This document shows, piece by piece, positions 22,711 to 31,352 of a stretch of 64,000 bases of DNA. A model generated the notes under the pieces. The model made no database searches. It was not told the DNA's origin and was given only the letters and a program-made list of their open reading frames with translations. The stretch is from Symbiodinium natans (lineage: Eukaryota; Sar; Dinophyceae; Suessiales; Symbiodiniaceae). The position numbers and the translations under genes are program-made. Numbering within the stretch: the stretch's first letter is position 1; every line of letters starts with the position of its first letter. The stretch spans positions 1 through 64,000 of the forward strand of contig CAJNDS010000205.1 of NCBI GenBank assembly GCA_905221605.1. Direction: 5' to 3'.

Positions 22711-22924
22711 GGGCTTGGTACTCTTGAGTACAAACCTTTATTTTGAGAGAAAATTTTTCACCATGGAATGCGTGAGAAATTTTTGGCTCAGCCCGAGAGG
22801 GCACTGAGAGTCAGATGAGCAAAATAAAAAGCCCCGCCCACCCACCCAGCAGTGAAGGAGTGATGCTGTTGCGGAAGGACAGCCCGTCCTTTGACTGACT
22901 CTCCCATCCCGGGCCTGCAGCGCA

Positions 22925-23242
22925 GTGGCCCAAGCTAGTGCTGACTATGTTGCAATGGATGCGCCTCCTAGGATCACGGCCCTGCAGATGAGAGCCTTCG
23001 AGATTTGGGTTCGTACATTGAGTATGGACCAGATCATCATGCTGGCCGAGCGCATCGAGGACGTCTTGGCAGATAGAGAGGTAGAGATCCGTGAGCGATT
23101 GCAGGCCAGGCGTGACCGGTTGAATGCTACGCTTTCAACAGCTGCGAGCTCGTCTTCCACGCAGCAAGAAGCCCAGCCTGGTGAGCAACGTCCGAGCTCT
23201 TCGTCTCATGACCAGTCTTGGGAGTTCCTTGACCCACAGTAG
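22925..23242 (+). CDS. small helical protein ORF of the retroelement 3' region
   Basis: An ORF of 105 codons: a charged, probably alpha-helical core (MDQIIMLAERIEDVLADREV, then RERLQARRDRLNATL) followed by a Ser/Gln-rich tail ending SWEFLDPQ. No family is recognised. It lies between the 166-bp repeats together with the ubiquitin-like ORF. The start shown is GTG-like in context; the first ATG is at codon 11, so the true N-terminus may be shorter. Confidence 0.4.
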   Translation: MAQASADYVAMDAPPRITALQMRAFEIWVRTLSMDQIIMLAERIEDVLADREVEIRERLQARRDRLNATLSTAASSSSTQQEAQPGEQRPSSSSHDQSWEFLDPQ

Positions 23243-23473
23243 TCAGAACCCCTCCTACCGGTCAGGCCGCTTGACGAAAACCATGAGTGTAAAAGAGGGT
23301 TCTGACACACTCACATGTGCTGCAGTTGTCCCTTGTCAGTGACAGCGAAACCTGTGTCAGCTCACCAAGTGCTCCACCTTCGGTCGGCTGCGGGCTCAAA
23401 CTGTACGACGTTTTTCACTGCCCATGTCTGTGCTAGTTAGCATTGGAGAGAGTCACCTTGTTTGACTGTGAGT

Positions 23474-23788
23474 ATGAAGAGAGATGCTGAAGCTGCAAAC
23501 CTTGATGAGGGCACGAACCGCGAATCCAGGGCCCAATGGTTGGCAGTGATGGTCACCAATGTTCCGGTTGTGGAAGTTGTGCTCTGTAGAGTGGCGGCTA
23601 CAGGAACAGTCGACGACATCAAGTTTGCGATTGCTGATGACATATGGCATCGCACCGGGCATGATGTGAGAACTTCCAGTTTTCGCTTGGAGCTGCAAGG
23701 GCGACACGTGCCCTTTAGCACGAACCTCAGTGACTTGCCTTTTACTCCCGGTGCTTGCTTGCACTTCGTTTTCCAACTCGCCCACTGA
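23474..23788 (+). CDS. small ORF with a ubiquitin-like pattern
   Basis: An ORF of about 105 codons (ATG at 23474). Its C-terminal 75 residues follow the beta-grasp rhythm: VVEVVLCRV, then TVDDIKFAIADDIW, then SSFRLELQGRHVPF, then LSDLPFTPGACLHFVFQL. This echoes the ubiquitin-like layout (strand, T-V-x-x-L-K helix, strand with a G turn, short helix, last strand). It has no C-terminal Gly-Gly, so conjugation is not implied. It sits between the two 166-bp repeats, downstream of RT. A fold comparison would be needed; function is unknown. Confidence 0.45.
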   Translation: MKRDAEAANLDEGTNRESRAQWLAVMVTNVPVVEVVLCRVAATGTVDDIKFAIADDIWHRTGHDVRTSSFRLELQGRHVPFSTNLSDLPFTPGACLHFVFQLAH

Positions 23789-23850
23789 CAGGACGAATAC
23801 TTAGGCGGAACCTCTGAGCTTAGACGGTGCGTATGTCTCACATCCCCGAC

Positions 23851-24016
23851 GGGGTTTTTCGTGTTCTTGCACCCAGTGAGACAGAAGACCTGCATAATGG
23901 ACAGGTGATCGATTCTGTACCCTTCCTCGGAAAAAGGGCTCGAATGGAGTAACCAAGGGTAATGAATATTCGAGAAGATGAAGATACATTCCTGGATGAA
24001 TTTGGGAACAAAATAA
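23851..24016 (+). repeat. 166-bp direct repeat, copy 2
   Basis: Second copy of 22545-22710, same orientation, near-identical by eye. Sequence on either side of the two copies differs, which sets the repeat borders at GGGGTTTTT and AAAATAA. Confidence 0.85.
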
Positions 24017-24698
24017 AGAGGTTGAAGTTGGGGTTTATGAGCCTTGAGATCCCAACCCCTGTAAAATGCAGTACAGCAATCTAGATGATCTTCCGTACTC
24101 TATTCGTCAGAGGCTCGGGGCTCCATCCTCACCTAACCCATCTCACTACTCACTAGTCCCTAACACCCCATCTACTGGCCCTCATAACCCTCATAACCGA
24201 CAAGAACGTTTGCATTTCGGGCTGGGATTGCTGGTTAGGTTTCTGGTTTTTGACTTTTCAGAAGGCCTCGAAGTGATGCCTTTCCTGAACCTTCTCTGGA
24301 AGGAGCGATCAGGCCAAATAGCTGCCTGAAACGGCCTAGTTGTGTTTGCTTTATGTTGATGTTGGGCGTCTGCAGCAGCGCTCACCGCTTTAAGGAAGTG
24401 GCCAGTGGGACAGCCCCAGAGTTTGGTACTCGTCAAACTGCGCCCGCGCGAACAAGCCATGGCTGGGAATTGGCTGCCTGCGCTCCAGGATGTCCCCGAT
24501 CGCAAAGAAAAGGTCCGCACTATTGGGTCGTGGTTAGAAAGCCATATTTGATGATTCCTGCAAGCTTTCCAATTCCAATTGAGGAGCCCGTGCCCCCAAG
24601 GTTGTGGGAGGTTTAAGTTCTCATGACTAACGCAATTCGTGGACAAGTGGGCGAAATCGGAAAGTAGATTTGCAGATACGACGCAGGGAAAGTGTCGG
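24017..24698. other. 680 bases with no supported gene
   Basis: Overlapping frames on both strands show no motif. The minus-strand frame at 24191-24706 is the longest (171 codons) but has no recognised feature. Confidence 0.35.
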
Positions 24699-24699
24699 G

Positions 24700-25777
24700 C
24701 AAACATTTCAGTTTCACACCCAATATGCTATCTAGGCTCAAGGTAGGACCAAACACAGTGTAGTTGCCTACCGCCTGAGTGAAAAAGTGCGATTGTGAGT
24801 TTGGGAAAGCAAGGTTGATATTTCGCCGTGAAACATTTATGGTAGCGGAGCTGCTGACGAAAGTTAGTCGCTGAAAGGATCAGCGGATCCAGGAGAAATT
24901 GGAAAAGAGAGGTCACCGCCGTACGGGGCGGAAGTTCCAGGTGGCCCTAGAGATAAGAGAAAAGTCACCGTACGGGGCGAAAGTTCTAGGTAGACTTTGA
25001 GAAAGGAGAAAAGAGAGATTGTGAAAGATCGGCGAAGAGAAAGATTGGAAAGACAAGCCACCGTGCGGGACGGAAGTTCTAGGTGGACTTTGGAAAGAGA
25101 GGTTGTAAACGATCGTCAAAGAATTCGGTAAATTGGAGAAGCTCTTACCGGTTAAAGCTCTGAGTTTCGTAGAAGAAAATGGAGAAGAACAAGAAGAAGG
25201 GTGAGAAGTAAAAGTCGCTTTAGACGATGCGAAGAGGATCATGGAGACCGAAGAGAGAGAGCGAACCTTTGTGAAGAAGACTATCGATAAAAGATTCGAG
25301 GCGAGCTGGAAAATTCGAGAATCGTGAGGGCGTGTGCAACAAAACGCCCGGGAAAAGCCAAAGCGATTGGAAAAGGAAATCAAAGTGAGTGAGCTAGCGT
25401 AGGGCCATAGAGCTGTAATTCTCACAAGTGTTTCACAAGTTTCACAACAGCCATCAGTTGAAAATGGTAAAAAAGAGATGCGAGAAAGGCGTGGAAGCGA
25501 AGCCACAGTGGCCAATGACCCCGTGCGAGAAGAGGCGGTCAAGAGTGGCAAAGCTTTGATAAATTTGTGTTTGAAAGTGTTTGCAAAGACCAAACGAGTC
25601 GAAAAAGTTCGACAACCGTTTGGTGAGGGCGTAACAAACATTTCAGTTTCACACCCAATACGCTATCTAGGCTCAAGGTGGGGACCAAGCGCAGTGTAGT
25701 TGCCTACAGCCTGTGAGTGAGAAAGTGCGATTGTGAGTTTGGGAAGGTAAGGTTGATATTTCGCCGTAAAACTTTTA
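24700..25777 (+). mobile_element. short non-autonomous LTR-like element
   Basis: Two direct repeats of about 140 bp (24700-24839 and 25635-25777) flank about 0.8 kb. Both begin CAAACATTTCAGTTTCACACCC and end at a TTTA just after TTTCGCCGT. Immediately inside the left repeat is TGGTAGCGGAGC, the same 12 bases that follow the left LTR of the copia element, which look like a primer site for initiator Met-tRNA. The interior has no RT or gag frame; it is purine-rich and has a three-fold tandem. These are the traits of a TRIM-type element. The repeats lack clean TG...CA ends and have diverged, so it is old. Confidence 0.6.
24917..25100 (+). repeat. three copies of a CCGTACGGGGCGGAAGTTC unit
   Basis: Inside the TRIM-like element, a 30-odd-base unit (CCGTACGGGGCGGAAGTTCY followed by AGGTGGACTTTG) starts near 24917, 24968 and 25061 with variations, separated by GA-rich spacers. 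Confidence 0.75.
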
Positions 25778-25779
25778 AA

Positions 25780-26986
25780 AGTAGAGCAGCTGGTTGGCGA
25801 CCTGGAGGAGGCGCTCCGGATCCTCCAGATTATCTGGAAAGCCTTGCAGCGGCTGTTCATAGGTAGCGTAGGCTTGCATTTGTTTTTCATGTGTCGTTAG
25901 ATGGGAGGAATCCTTCAAGGCCAAATCAGGCCGAGGCTTTCGTCTGGGCCCTACAGGGTAGGCCGGCGTCAAGTGCCCTCCACAGCATCGCGCAGACCGA
26001 GCTGCGACCTCCGTCCAGACCTAGTGTCGTCTGAAGTTGCCTAGTCGGACTCCTAACCCCTGCCGCAGTTCCCCGTATTTCACCCCTCCCTAAGCCGGGC
26101 GGCGGATTCACTCTGGGCGGCTCGACCACTCTCGGCTTTGCTTTTGGCGGCGGTGGAGGTGTGGCCAGTGCCGGGTGTTCCTTTGTGTTTTTGCCCTCGG
26201 CTGGGTGGGGGAGAGGGGGGTGTTCGTATCATGCTCGGCGCTCCAGGGGGCAGCCCTTCGCGTTTGTCCCTGCTTGCGGCTTTTCTTGGAGACGAGGCGG
26301 CAGTGCCCGGATGGACGCCTACCGCCTTCATCTGCTCTGGTCGCCTAGCGGGGTTTGACATCAGCTGGAGGTCGCTCCGGGAGTGAGTACTGCTCATTTT
26401 GCCGCCGCAGTGCCAGCATTGTCATCGATCGGAGAAGGTGAAGCCCTTGCGGTTGACGCCTGATGCCCGACGTATGCTCAAATGCAGCGTCAGTACGGAC
26501 TTCCCTTCCTTGCGTAGGGGGCGCGATGAGACTTGCATCCCCCGATAGGTGCGTAAGGAATTGGGCTGCTCCATCAGCAGCCTGTGCTGACTGGAAGGGA
26601 TACCACATGTGGTAGCGGCCGCAGAGTAAAGCCCTGGTGTTGCAAGTGGGACACTGATCCGCACACTGGGACGCAGTTCACGTCAGGCAATTCCTTGTCA
26701 AACACCTTGGCGGTCTGAAGCGATACTTTCAGGCCATTACCACTGTGGGCGCAACCGGACCCGCATTTGGCATGTGCGTCTTCATTACCTGCAATCCGAC
26801 GGGCTTGTTGTTCAGAAGTAAAGCAGGTGTGGCAAGCGCCACTTCCGTCCTGACTCGAGGACTGGGCCCCCTCGTCCTGGTTACGCGTTACGCCCCCCAT
26901 ATGATGATGGAATTCCCTGCTGTTTTCAAATGGTCGCCTGCGCAACAGAAGGGCACATTGCCCACGATGCCTACCTATGAGGAGCC
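25780..26986 (-). pseudogene. possible minus-strand coding remnant left of the copia insertion
   Basis: Minus-strand frames between about 26945 and 26080 read protein-like Cys/His-containing text, for example ACHTCFTSEQQARRIAGN, then CADQCPTCNTRALLCG in another frame, and finally a Ser/Pro/Lys-rich tail (KSKAESGRAAQSESAARLREG). Frame changes near 26690 imply disruption or unseen introns. The family is not recognised. The frames to the right of the copia element (37.4-37.9 kb, minus) have similar composition, but the two sides do not join in one frame across the insertion. Confidence 0.3.
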
Positions 26987-26991
26987 TTTTT
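26987..26991. other. 5-bp target-site duplication (TTTTT), left
   Basis: Five T immediately before the LTR start, matched by T5 (of T6) after the right LTR at 37423-37427. A 5-bp duplication is normal for Ty1/copia integration. The T-run makes it low-complexity. Confidence 0.6.
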
Positions 26992-27148
26992 TGATCACGA
27001 TTTCGATGTCTTACATGGGACCCTTAACCATGTATTTTCCTTGTGAAGATTTCTTGTGGTGGGATGTTTTGTTTTGCCCAGAAGCTTTACAGTCATGTCT
27101 CATGTCATGTGCCGATGCAGCTGTGCTCGTGAGTATCAAAAGTTTTCA
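26992..27148 (+). repeat. copia element, 5' LTR (157 bp)
   Basis: Starts TGATCACGATTTCG and ends AAAAGTTTTCA, with canonical TG...CA ends. It matches 37266-37422 at every base as far as I can read. Such a short LTR must contain its promoter in very little space; no TATA box is obvious. Confidence 0.95.
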
Positions 27149-27160
27149 TGGTAGCGGAGC
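27149..27160 (+). promoter_or_regulatory. primer-binding site like initiator Met-tRNA
   Basis: TGGTAGCGGAGC begins at the first base after the LTR. Eukaryotic initiator Met-tRNA 3' ends give a primer site beginning TGGTAGC or TGGTATC, so the same priming tRNA is likely. The match beyond the first seven bases is inferred, since the tRNA of this organism is not in the window. Confidence 0.7.
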
Positions 27161-27369
27161 GCTTGTGATCCAGCCTTTGGGGCCTCGGATTCACTTGTGC
27201 TCAGGGAGGCAGGACCCTTACCTCCCGGGGTCAGGACCCAAACCCCATTAGTTGCTGCCGTAGTTTCCAGCCATAGCCTTCGTTTGCCTTGCCGAAGAAG
27301 GCTAGGCGGTTGCCAGCCTAATCTCCTCGAGACTCGTGTTGTCACCTACCAGCCACGGAGGTGTCACCA

Positions 27370-27663
27370 GAACTTGAGGAGCAGATCCAGTGTTTTCAGC
27401 TTTGGGACGACGAAAGAGTGTTAGATAAGCTTCGCAAAACTGTTCTTGAGTGGTACATCGAGCTTCAGTGTGGCAAGCCTTGCACTCCGTCCTTGAGCAT
27501 CCTGAGCTTCGAACGTCGACAGTTGCAGAGGCGGAAGGAGAAGAAAACCGAACTGAAAGGGATCCAGAACGCGCCAGAGATTATTGCTTACGGTTGCAAG
27601 TTGTTGAGTGGTGAGCGAGCCCTGCTTGAAGCATACCTTGCAGCAGTCCGTTCTCACTTTTGA
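27370..27663 (+). CDS. upstream ORF of the copia element, unknown role
   Basis: An ORF of about 97 codons between the primer site and gag, with phrases such as LRKTVLEWYIELQCGKPC and a Lys/Arg-rich middle (RRQLQRRKEKKTELKG). It looks translated (balanced composition, helix-prone), but I recognise no domain. The next frame (27608-27871) overlaps it, carries a tandemly duplicated 23-codon unit and ends close to the gag start, so the leader may encode a two-part product. Confidence 0.4.
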   Translation, partial: ELEEQIQCFQLWDDERVLDKLRKTVLEWYIELQCGKPCTPSLSILSFERRQLQRRKEKKTELKGIQNAPEIIAYGCKLLSGERALLEAYLAAVRSHF

Positions 27664-27697
27664 GCCTAAGAAAATCTTGCGTGAGAGAAATTTCCAA

Positions 27698-27832
27698 GCA
27701 TCGTCCTCCAGTTTCAGCAGAAACCTTGGTCCGTCTGGAGTGGAGTTTCAGTTATCCACTGATCCAGCATCGTCATCCAGTTTCAGCAGAAACCTTGGTC
27801 CGTCTGGAGTGGAGTACGATCTAGATAGTGAC
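27698..27832 (+). repeat. 69-bp tandem duplication before gag
   Basis: The unit starting GCATCGTCCTCCAGTTTCAG at 27698 recurs at 27767. The 69-bp period keeps the frame; each unit encodes ASSSSFSRNLGPSGVE and a short tail. Confidence 0.85.
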
Positions 27833-27870
27833 ACGAGCATTGCATCCGAGACTTCCTTAGATTGGGAGTG

Positions 27871-29163
27871 ATGACCGACGGGAATGGAGCTGGGCCACAT
27901 CCGCTAGCAAGCCCAGCACTCAGCCCTGTCCACAGCCCAACCGGCAGCGCCGGTCCAACAGATGGTGAGACTCGCCTTTTGGAGATTCTTGCAGGAATGC
28001 AGCAGAACCAGCAGGTGTTGACCGAGCTTCTGAGGAGCCAGTCCGAATCCCGCGCAGCAGCAGCCGCTGCGACCACATCCTACTCAGGTCTAGCGGCCAA
28101 AGACCTGAGCAAGGTGTTGAGGCATCCTTCAACCTTTTCTTGTCAGACCCGAGATGAGGAGCTGATCAAGTGGCCAGCATGGTCTTGGGAGTTTGAGCAG
28201 TATTTGGGGACCTTAGATAAGGAGTTTCAGGTGGACTTCACTCGCTTGAAATCGAATCCGAAAACTGAAGTTCTCCCTGCACAGCTGAGCGCCACTGAGC
28301 TCGACAGGTCACGCATCATGTATGGCCTGCTTGCATCGCTTTTGAACGACCGTCTGAAGCGTCTTCTTAAGACTGTGTCTGACAATAACGGGTACGAAGC
28401 ATACCGCTTGATCTCGCTTGACCTTCGCCCTTCATCCCGCACCAGAGCCTTGGCCCTCATGCAGACAATCCACAATTGGCCTGTGTTCGACAACAAGCAA
28501 GGCCTCCTGACTCAGGTTGTTAGGCTTGAGCAGGCGATGGCAGAGTATGACTCGATTGCATCACAGGCCATGTCCGATGATCAGAAGGTTGTTTCGCTTC
28601 TGAGATGTTTAACAGGCCAACTTCGTCAGCATGTGAACTTGACCATGGAAGACTCCTGGACATATGCCGAGTTGCGAAGTTTGGTTGCTCGATATGATGC
28701 TTCTTCGTCAAAGTGGAGTGCGTCTGTTGCAGCGACTTATGGCCTGTCAGAGGGCAAAGGTGGTGTGCTTGTGAATGCGCCTGCAGCATCCAGTGAAGCC
28801 GTTCCAATGGAAATCGACCGCCTTCAAAAGGAGATTGATAGGCTAAGCAAAGGCAAGACTAAGAAGGGTGATAAGGGAGATAAAGGTGGTAAGAAGGGCA
28901 GATATGACAAGGGTAAGAAGGGTAAGGGTGATGGTAAGAAAGGGGATGGTAAGTCCAGGCCTCCGCCCAGCACAAACCCTAACCCTGCCGCAAACAAAAC
29001 TTGTCATAATTGTGGCCGAAAGGGTCACTTTGCCCGAGACTGCCGATCCAAGCGAGTCAGACAGGTTGAAGACGCCGCTGTTGCTGATAACAGCGCTGCA
29101 CATGCTGACACAGCCGTGTCAGCTGCCCCTGCCAAGGCGAAACCTGCTGCAAAGCCCAGGTGA
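27871..29163 (+). CDS. gag: copia gag protein with CCHC zinc knuckle
   Basis: An ORF of about 430 codons. The N-terminal third is Pro/Ser/Ala-rich. A gag-like helical region follows (SLDLRPSSRTRALALMQTI, then LTQVVRLEQAMAEYDS). Next is a Lys/Gly/Asp-rich linker (28855-28960) and the zinc knuckle CHNCGRKGHFARDC (C-x2-C-x4-H-x4-C, about 29002-29043). The knuckle binds RNA for packaging. The stop at 29161-29163 lies where the pol frame, shifted by -1, is already open, so gag-pol is probably made by a -1 shift near the gag end. No classic slippery heptamer was singled out. Confidence 0.85.
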   Translation: MTDGNGAGPHPLASPALSPVHSPTGSAGPTDGETRLLEILAGMQQNQQVLTELLRSQSESRAAAAAATTSYSGLAAKDLSKVLRHPSTFSCQTRDEELIKWPAWSWEFEQYLGTLDKEFQVDFTRLKSNPKTEVLPAQLSATELDRSRIMYGLLASLLNDRLKRLLKTVSDNNGYEAYRLISLDLRPSSRTRALALMQTIHNWPVFDNKQGLLTQVVRLEQAMAEYDSIASQAMSDDQKVVSLLRCLTGQLRQHVNLTMEDSWTYAELRSLVARYDASSSKWSASVAATYGLSEGKGGVLVNAPAASSEAVPMEIDRLQKEIDRLSKGKTKKGDKGDKGGKKGRYDKGKKGKGDGKKGDGKSRPPPSTNPNPAANKTCHNCGRKGHFARDCRSKRVRQVEDAAVADNSAAHADTAVSAAPAKAKPAAKPR

Positions 29164-31352
29164 GACGAGTCACCTACAACCTCGATGACTTTGATGAGTC
29201 AGCCGGAGGTGAGATCCGCATGGTGTCAGGTTGTGATTCTTGTGTGGAGAGCCAAGACGAAGTAGACAGGCAAAGCAAGGGAGCTTCGGGTTTCTTTTGC
29301 AAAGCGCTGAGCATCTTTTCACGTTGTGTGCCATCGAGGTGGTGCGTTTTCCACAATGCATTGCCGAGTGATGCACAGAGCGAGGCTGAGCACGCTTCGG
29401 GCGTGTGTCAGCGTGATGTGGTTGAGCACACTTCGGGTGTGACCTCGACCAGTGGATCAGTGCGCATGGTCCAGCAGAATGCCGAGCATGGCATGGAGAT
29501 CGAAGTCATAATTGACTCAGGTGCTGACGCCTCTTGTCTACCGCAAAACCTCAGCATGCTTGGAGTTTCCTCTGGAAGGCCATGGGAAGGTTTTCAAGAT
29601 GCCCAGGGGAATCAGCTGCTAGTTCACGGGACTAGGCGAGCTGAGTTGCGCTTCGGTGATCAGCCTGGATTCACCGAAACGTTCTTGGTTGCTCCCCACA
29701 TCACCACACCTCTTCTCGCAATTGGGAAGTTGTACCGCGCCGGATTCAGCATGGTGAACAAAAATGGAAACATGAGTCTTTGCAGCCCTAACGGAGAGAT
29801 CCAGATCCCATTGCATTTCAGGCAGAATAGCCTTGCTGCACGATTGCATGTGCGTATGATCCAGCAGGATGCATCCCGTGTCCGTGCTGTGAAGTGCACT
29901 GTCGCTGATTTGGCTCTTCCTGATTACTTTGTGCAGATCAGTGAAGATGTTTTCGGCATGCGTGGATTTGGAAACCGGTTCGTTGACATCACGATGGCGT
30001 TGCCTCATGAGGGTTGCAGCTTCAGGAGCACTGTTGCCAAGTGCCCCGAACCCAATCAGTGGGAGATTCTTGAGTGGTGCGAGAGCATCGTTGATGCTTC
30101 CGATCTGAGTGGACCTTTGCCTGAGAATGCCACCCGTGAGTTGATCGTGTTCGCCACTCGCAAGATTGTTTCCCCAGATGAGCTTGGGTTGACAGTTGCA
30201 AGTGACTCAGCCGAGTCAAGCAGACCTCATGTGTTGCCACCACCACCTGAAGAGCCTGAAAATATGGACCAGGATGAGCCACAACAGCATGCAGCCGTTG
30301 CACCCGATCCCGGGGCCGAGCTGCAAGTTGATGCAGCCCTGCGTGACGAGGTTGCAGCAGATGATGATGGGACACTCGTCGTTGACGGTGTGTCGTTGAG
30401 CCTTGAATCGACCCTTGCTGTTTTGAGGCAAGCTGCTCAGTCACTTGGGCTTGGCCGATCCGGTGGTAAGTCCACTATGCTGAAGCGCATTAGAGATCAC
30501 TTAGCCCGCCAGGACTTGATTGCTGCCCATCAGGCCCGGCAGCAGCTTGCTGCTGCTGAAGAACGTGTGCCAGTGGAGCAGAAACATGTTACAGCACCAA
30601 GTGAGGATGCATACCGCCAACACTGCCTGACCCACACACCCTACAAAGAGTGGTGTGCTCACTGTGTTGCCTTCCGTGCACGGTCCGACAGGCATGAGGC
30701 CAAGACCGAAGACCATCGTGCAAGTTCCGTCTTGTGCTTTGATTTTGCGTATACCAGTAGGGTTGATGGGGGTGACAAGTTGTGCTGCCTGGTTGCATAC
30801 GACACGCAGACTAAGTGGTTGCAGGCATGGCCGGTGCCGAGCAAAGGTGGAACTGCTTGCCGTAACTACATGGCAGTTGAGCTGACCAAGCTGCTGTCGT
30901 ACCTTGGGCACAGACGAATCACCCTTCGTGCCGACCCAGAGGGGTCATGCACTGCGCTTGCGAATGCAGTCCAGGCACTTAGGCACCGCATTGGCATGGA
31001 GACCCACATTGAACAAACCCCAGTGGGGGAGCACCAAGGCAACCATGCAGAGGGTGCCATTGAGCGCATCAGACAACTCGCAGGGACAATGCTCTCTGAG
31101 CTCGAGGGCAGATTGAACATCAAGATCAAGACTTTCGACCCGTTGCATCACTGGTGTTGGCGTCATGCCAGCTGGACCCTTCAACGGTTTGGTGTCACGC
31201 AAAACCTCACACCATGGGAGAGAGTGCATGCATCACCATATGGAGGCAAACTAGTCCGGTTTGCAGAATGTCCTAGCACGTGTGAAGACTGCTACAAAGG
31301 GCAAACCTCGGTGGCTTCGGGCCATGTGGTTGGGGAAGTCAGATGTTTCTGA
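29163..31352 (+). CDS. pol: copia protease, SAP-like motif and integrase (pol part 1)
   Basis: About 730 codons. The aspartic protease has the active-site phrase VIIDSGADASCLP (DSG at 29514-29522). A long acidic linker leads to a SAP-like helix-turn-helix motif, STLAVLRQAAQSLGLG then GGKSTMLKRIRDHL (about 30408-30505). Then comes a compact His/Cys motif (HCLTHTPYKEWCAHC, about 30625-30670) and the DDE core: Asp in VLCFDFAYTS (about 30740), Asp in LRADPEGS (about 30930), Glu in GNHAEGAIERIRQ (about 31050). The frame hits TGA at 31350 after a change near 31290; the adjacent frame continues the integrase C-terminus, so one indel or shift lies there. Confidence 0.85.
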   Translation, partial: RRVTYNLDDFDESAGGEIRMVSGCDSCVESQDEVDRQSKGASGFFCKALSIFSRCVPSRWCVFHNALPSDAQSEAEHASGVCQRDVVEHTSGVTSTSGSVRMVQQNAEHGMEIEVIIDSGADASCLPQNLSMLGVSSGRPWEGFQDAQGNQLLVHGTRRAELRFGDQPGFTETFLVAPHITTPLLAIGKLYRAGFSMVNKNGNMSLCSPNGEIQIPLHFRQNSLAARLHVRMIQQDASRVRAVKCTVADLALPDYFVQISEDVFGMRGFGNRFVDITMALPHEGCSFRSTVAKCPEPNQWEILEWCESIVDASDLSGPLPENATRELIVFATRKIVSPDELGLTVASDSAESSRPHVLPPPPEEPENMDQDEPQQHAAVAPDPGAELQVDAALRDEVAADDDGTLVVDGVSLSLESTLAVLRQAAQSLGLGRSGGKSTMLKRIRDHLARQDLIAAHQARQQLAAAEERVPVEQKHVTAPSEDAYRQHCLTHTPYKEWCAHCVAFRARSDRHEAKTEDHRASSVLCFDFAYTSRVDGGDKLCCLVAYDTQTKWLQAWPVPSKGGTACRNYMAVELTKLLSYLGHRRITLRADPEGSCTALANAVQALRHRIGMETHIEQTPVGEHQGNHAEGAIERIRQLAGTMLSELEGRLNIKIKTFDPLHHWCWRHASWTLQRFGVTQNLTPWERVHASPYGGKLVRFAECPSTCEDCYKGQTSVASGHVVGEVRCF

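Larger units (their letters stand above)
15700..24016 (+). mobile_element. tyrosine-recombinase retroelement (DIRS-like), decayed
   Basis: A plus-strand array of retroelement domains: an RS-rich gag-like ORF, a tyrosine recombinase, a Cys/His motif, a C5-methyltransferase-like domain, reverse transcriptase and RNase H, followed by two small ORFs and two 166-bp direct repeats. A tyrosine recombinase in place of a DDE integrase places it with DIRS/Ngaro-type elements. In those the recombinase usually lies downstream of RT; here it lies upstream. The borders are not proven: I see no LTRs, and the start given is only the first ORF. Frameshifts and an in-frame stop suggest an inactive copy, unless recoding is used. 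Confidence 0.75.

Noticed and set aside
22765-22800. ATTTTTGGCTCAG resembling the end of the dinoflagellate spliced leader
   Set aside because: Only about 11 of the leader's last 14 bases fit, with an inserted T. The rest of the leader is absent, so chance is likely.
24913-25641. 242-codon minus-strand ORF
   Set aside because: It covers the interior of the TRIM-like element, is Ser/Phe/Leu-rich because the plus strand is GA-rich, and repeats a phrase three times owing to the internal tandem. No domain is seen.
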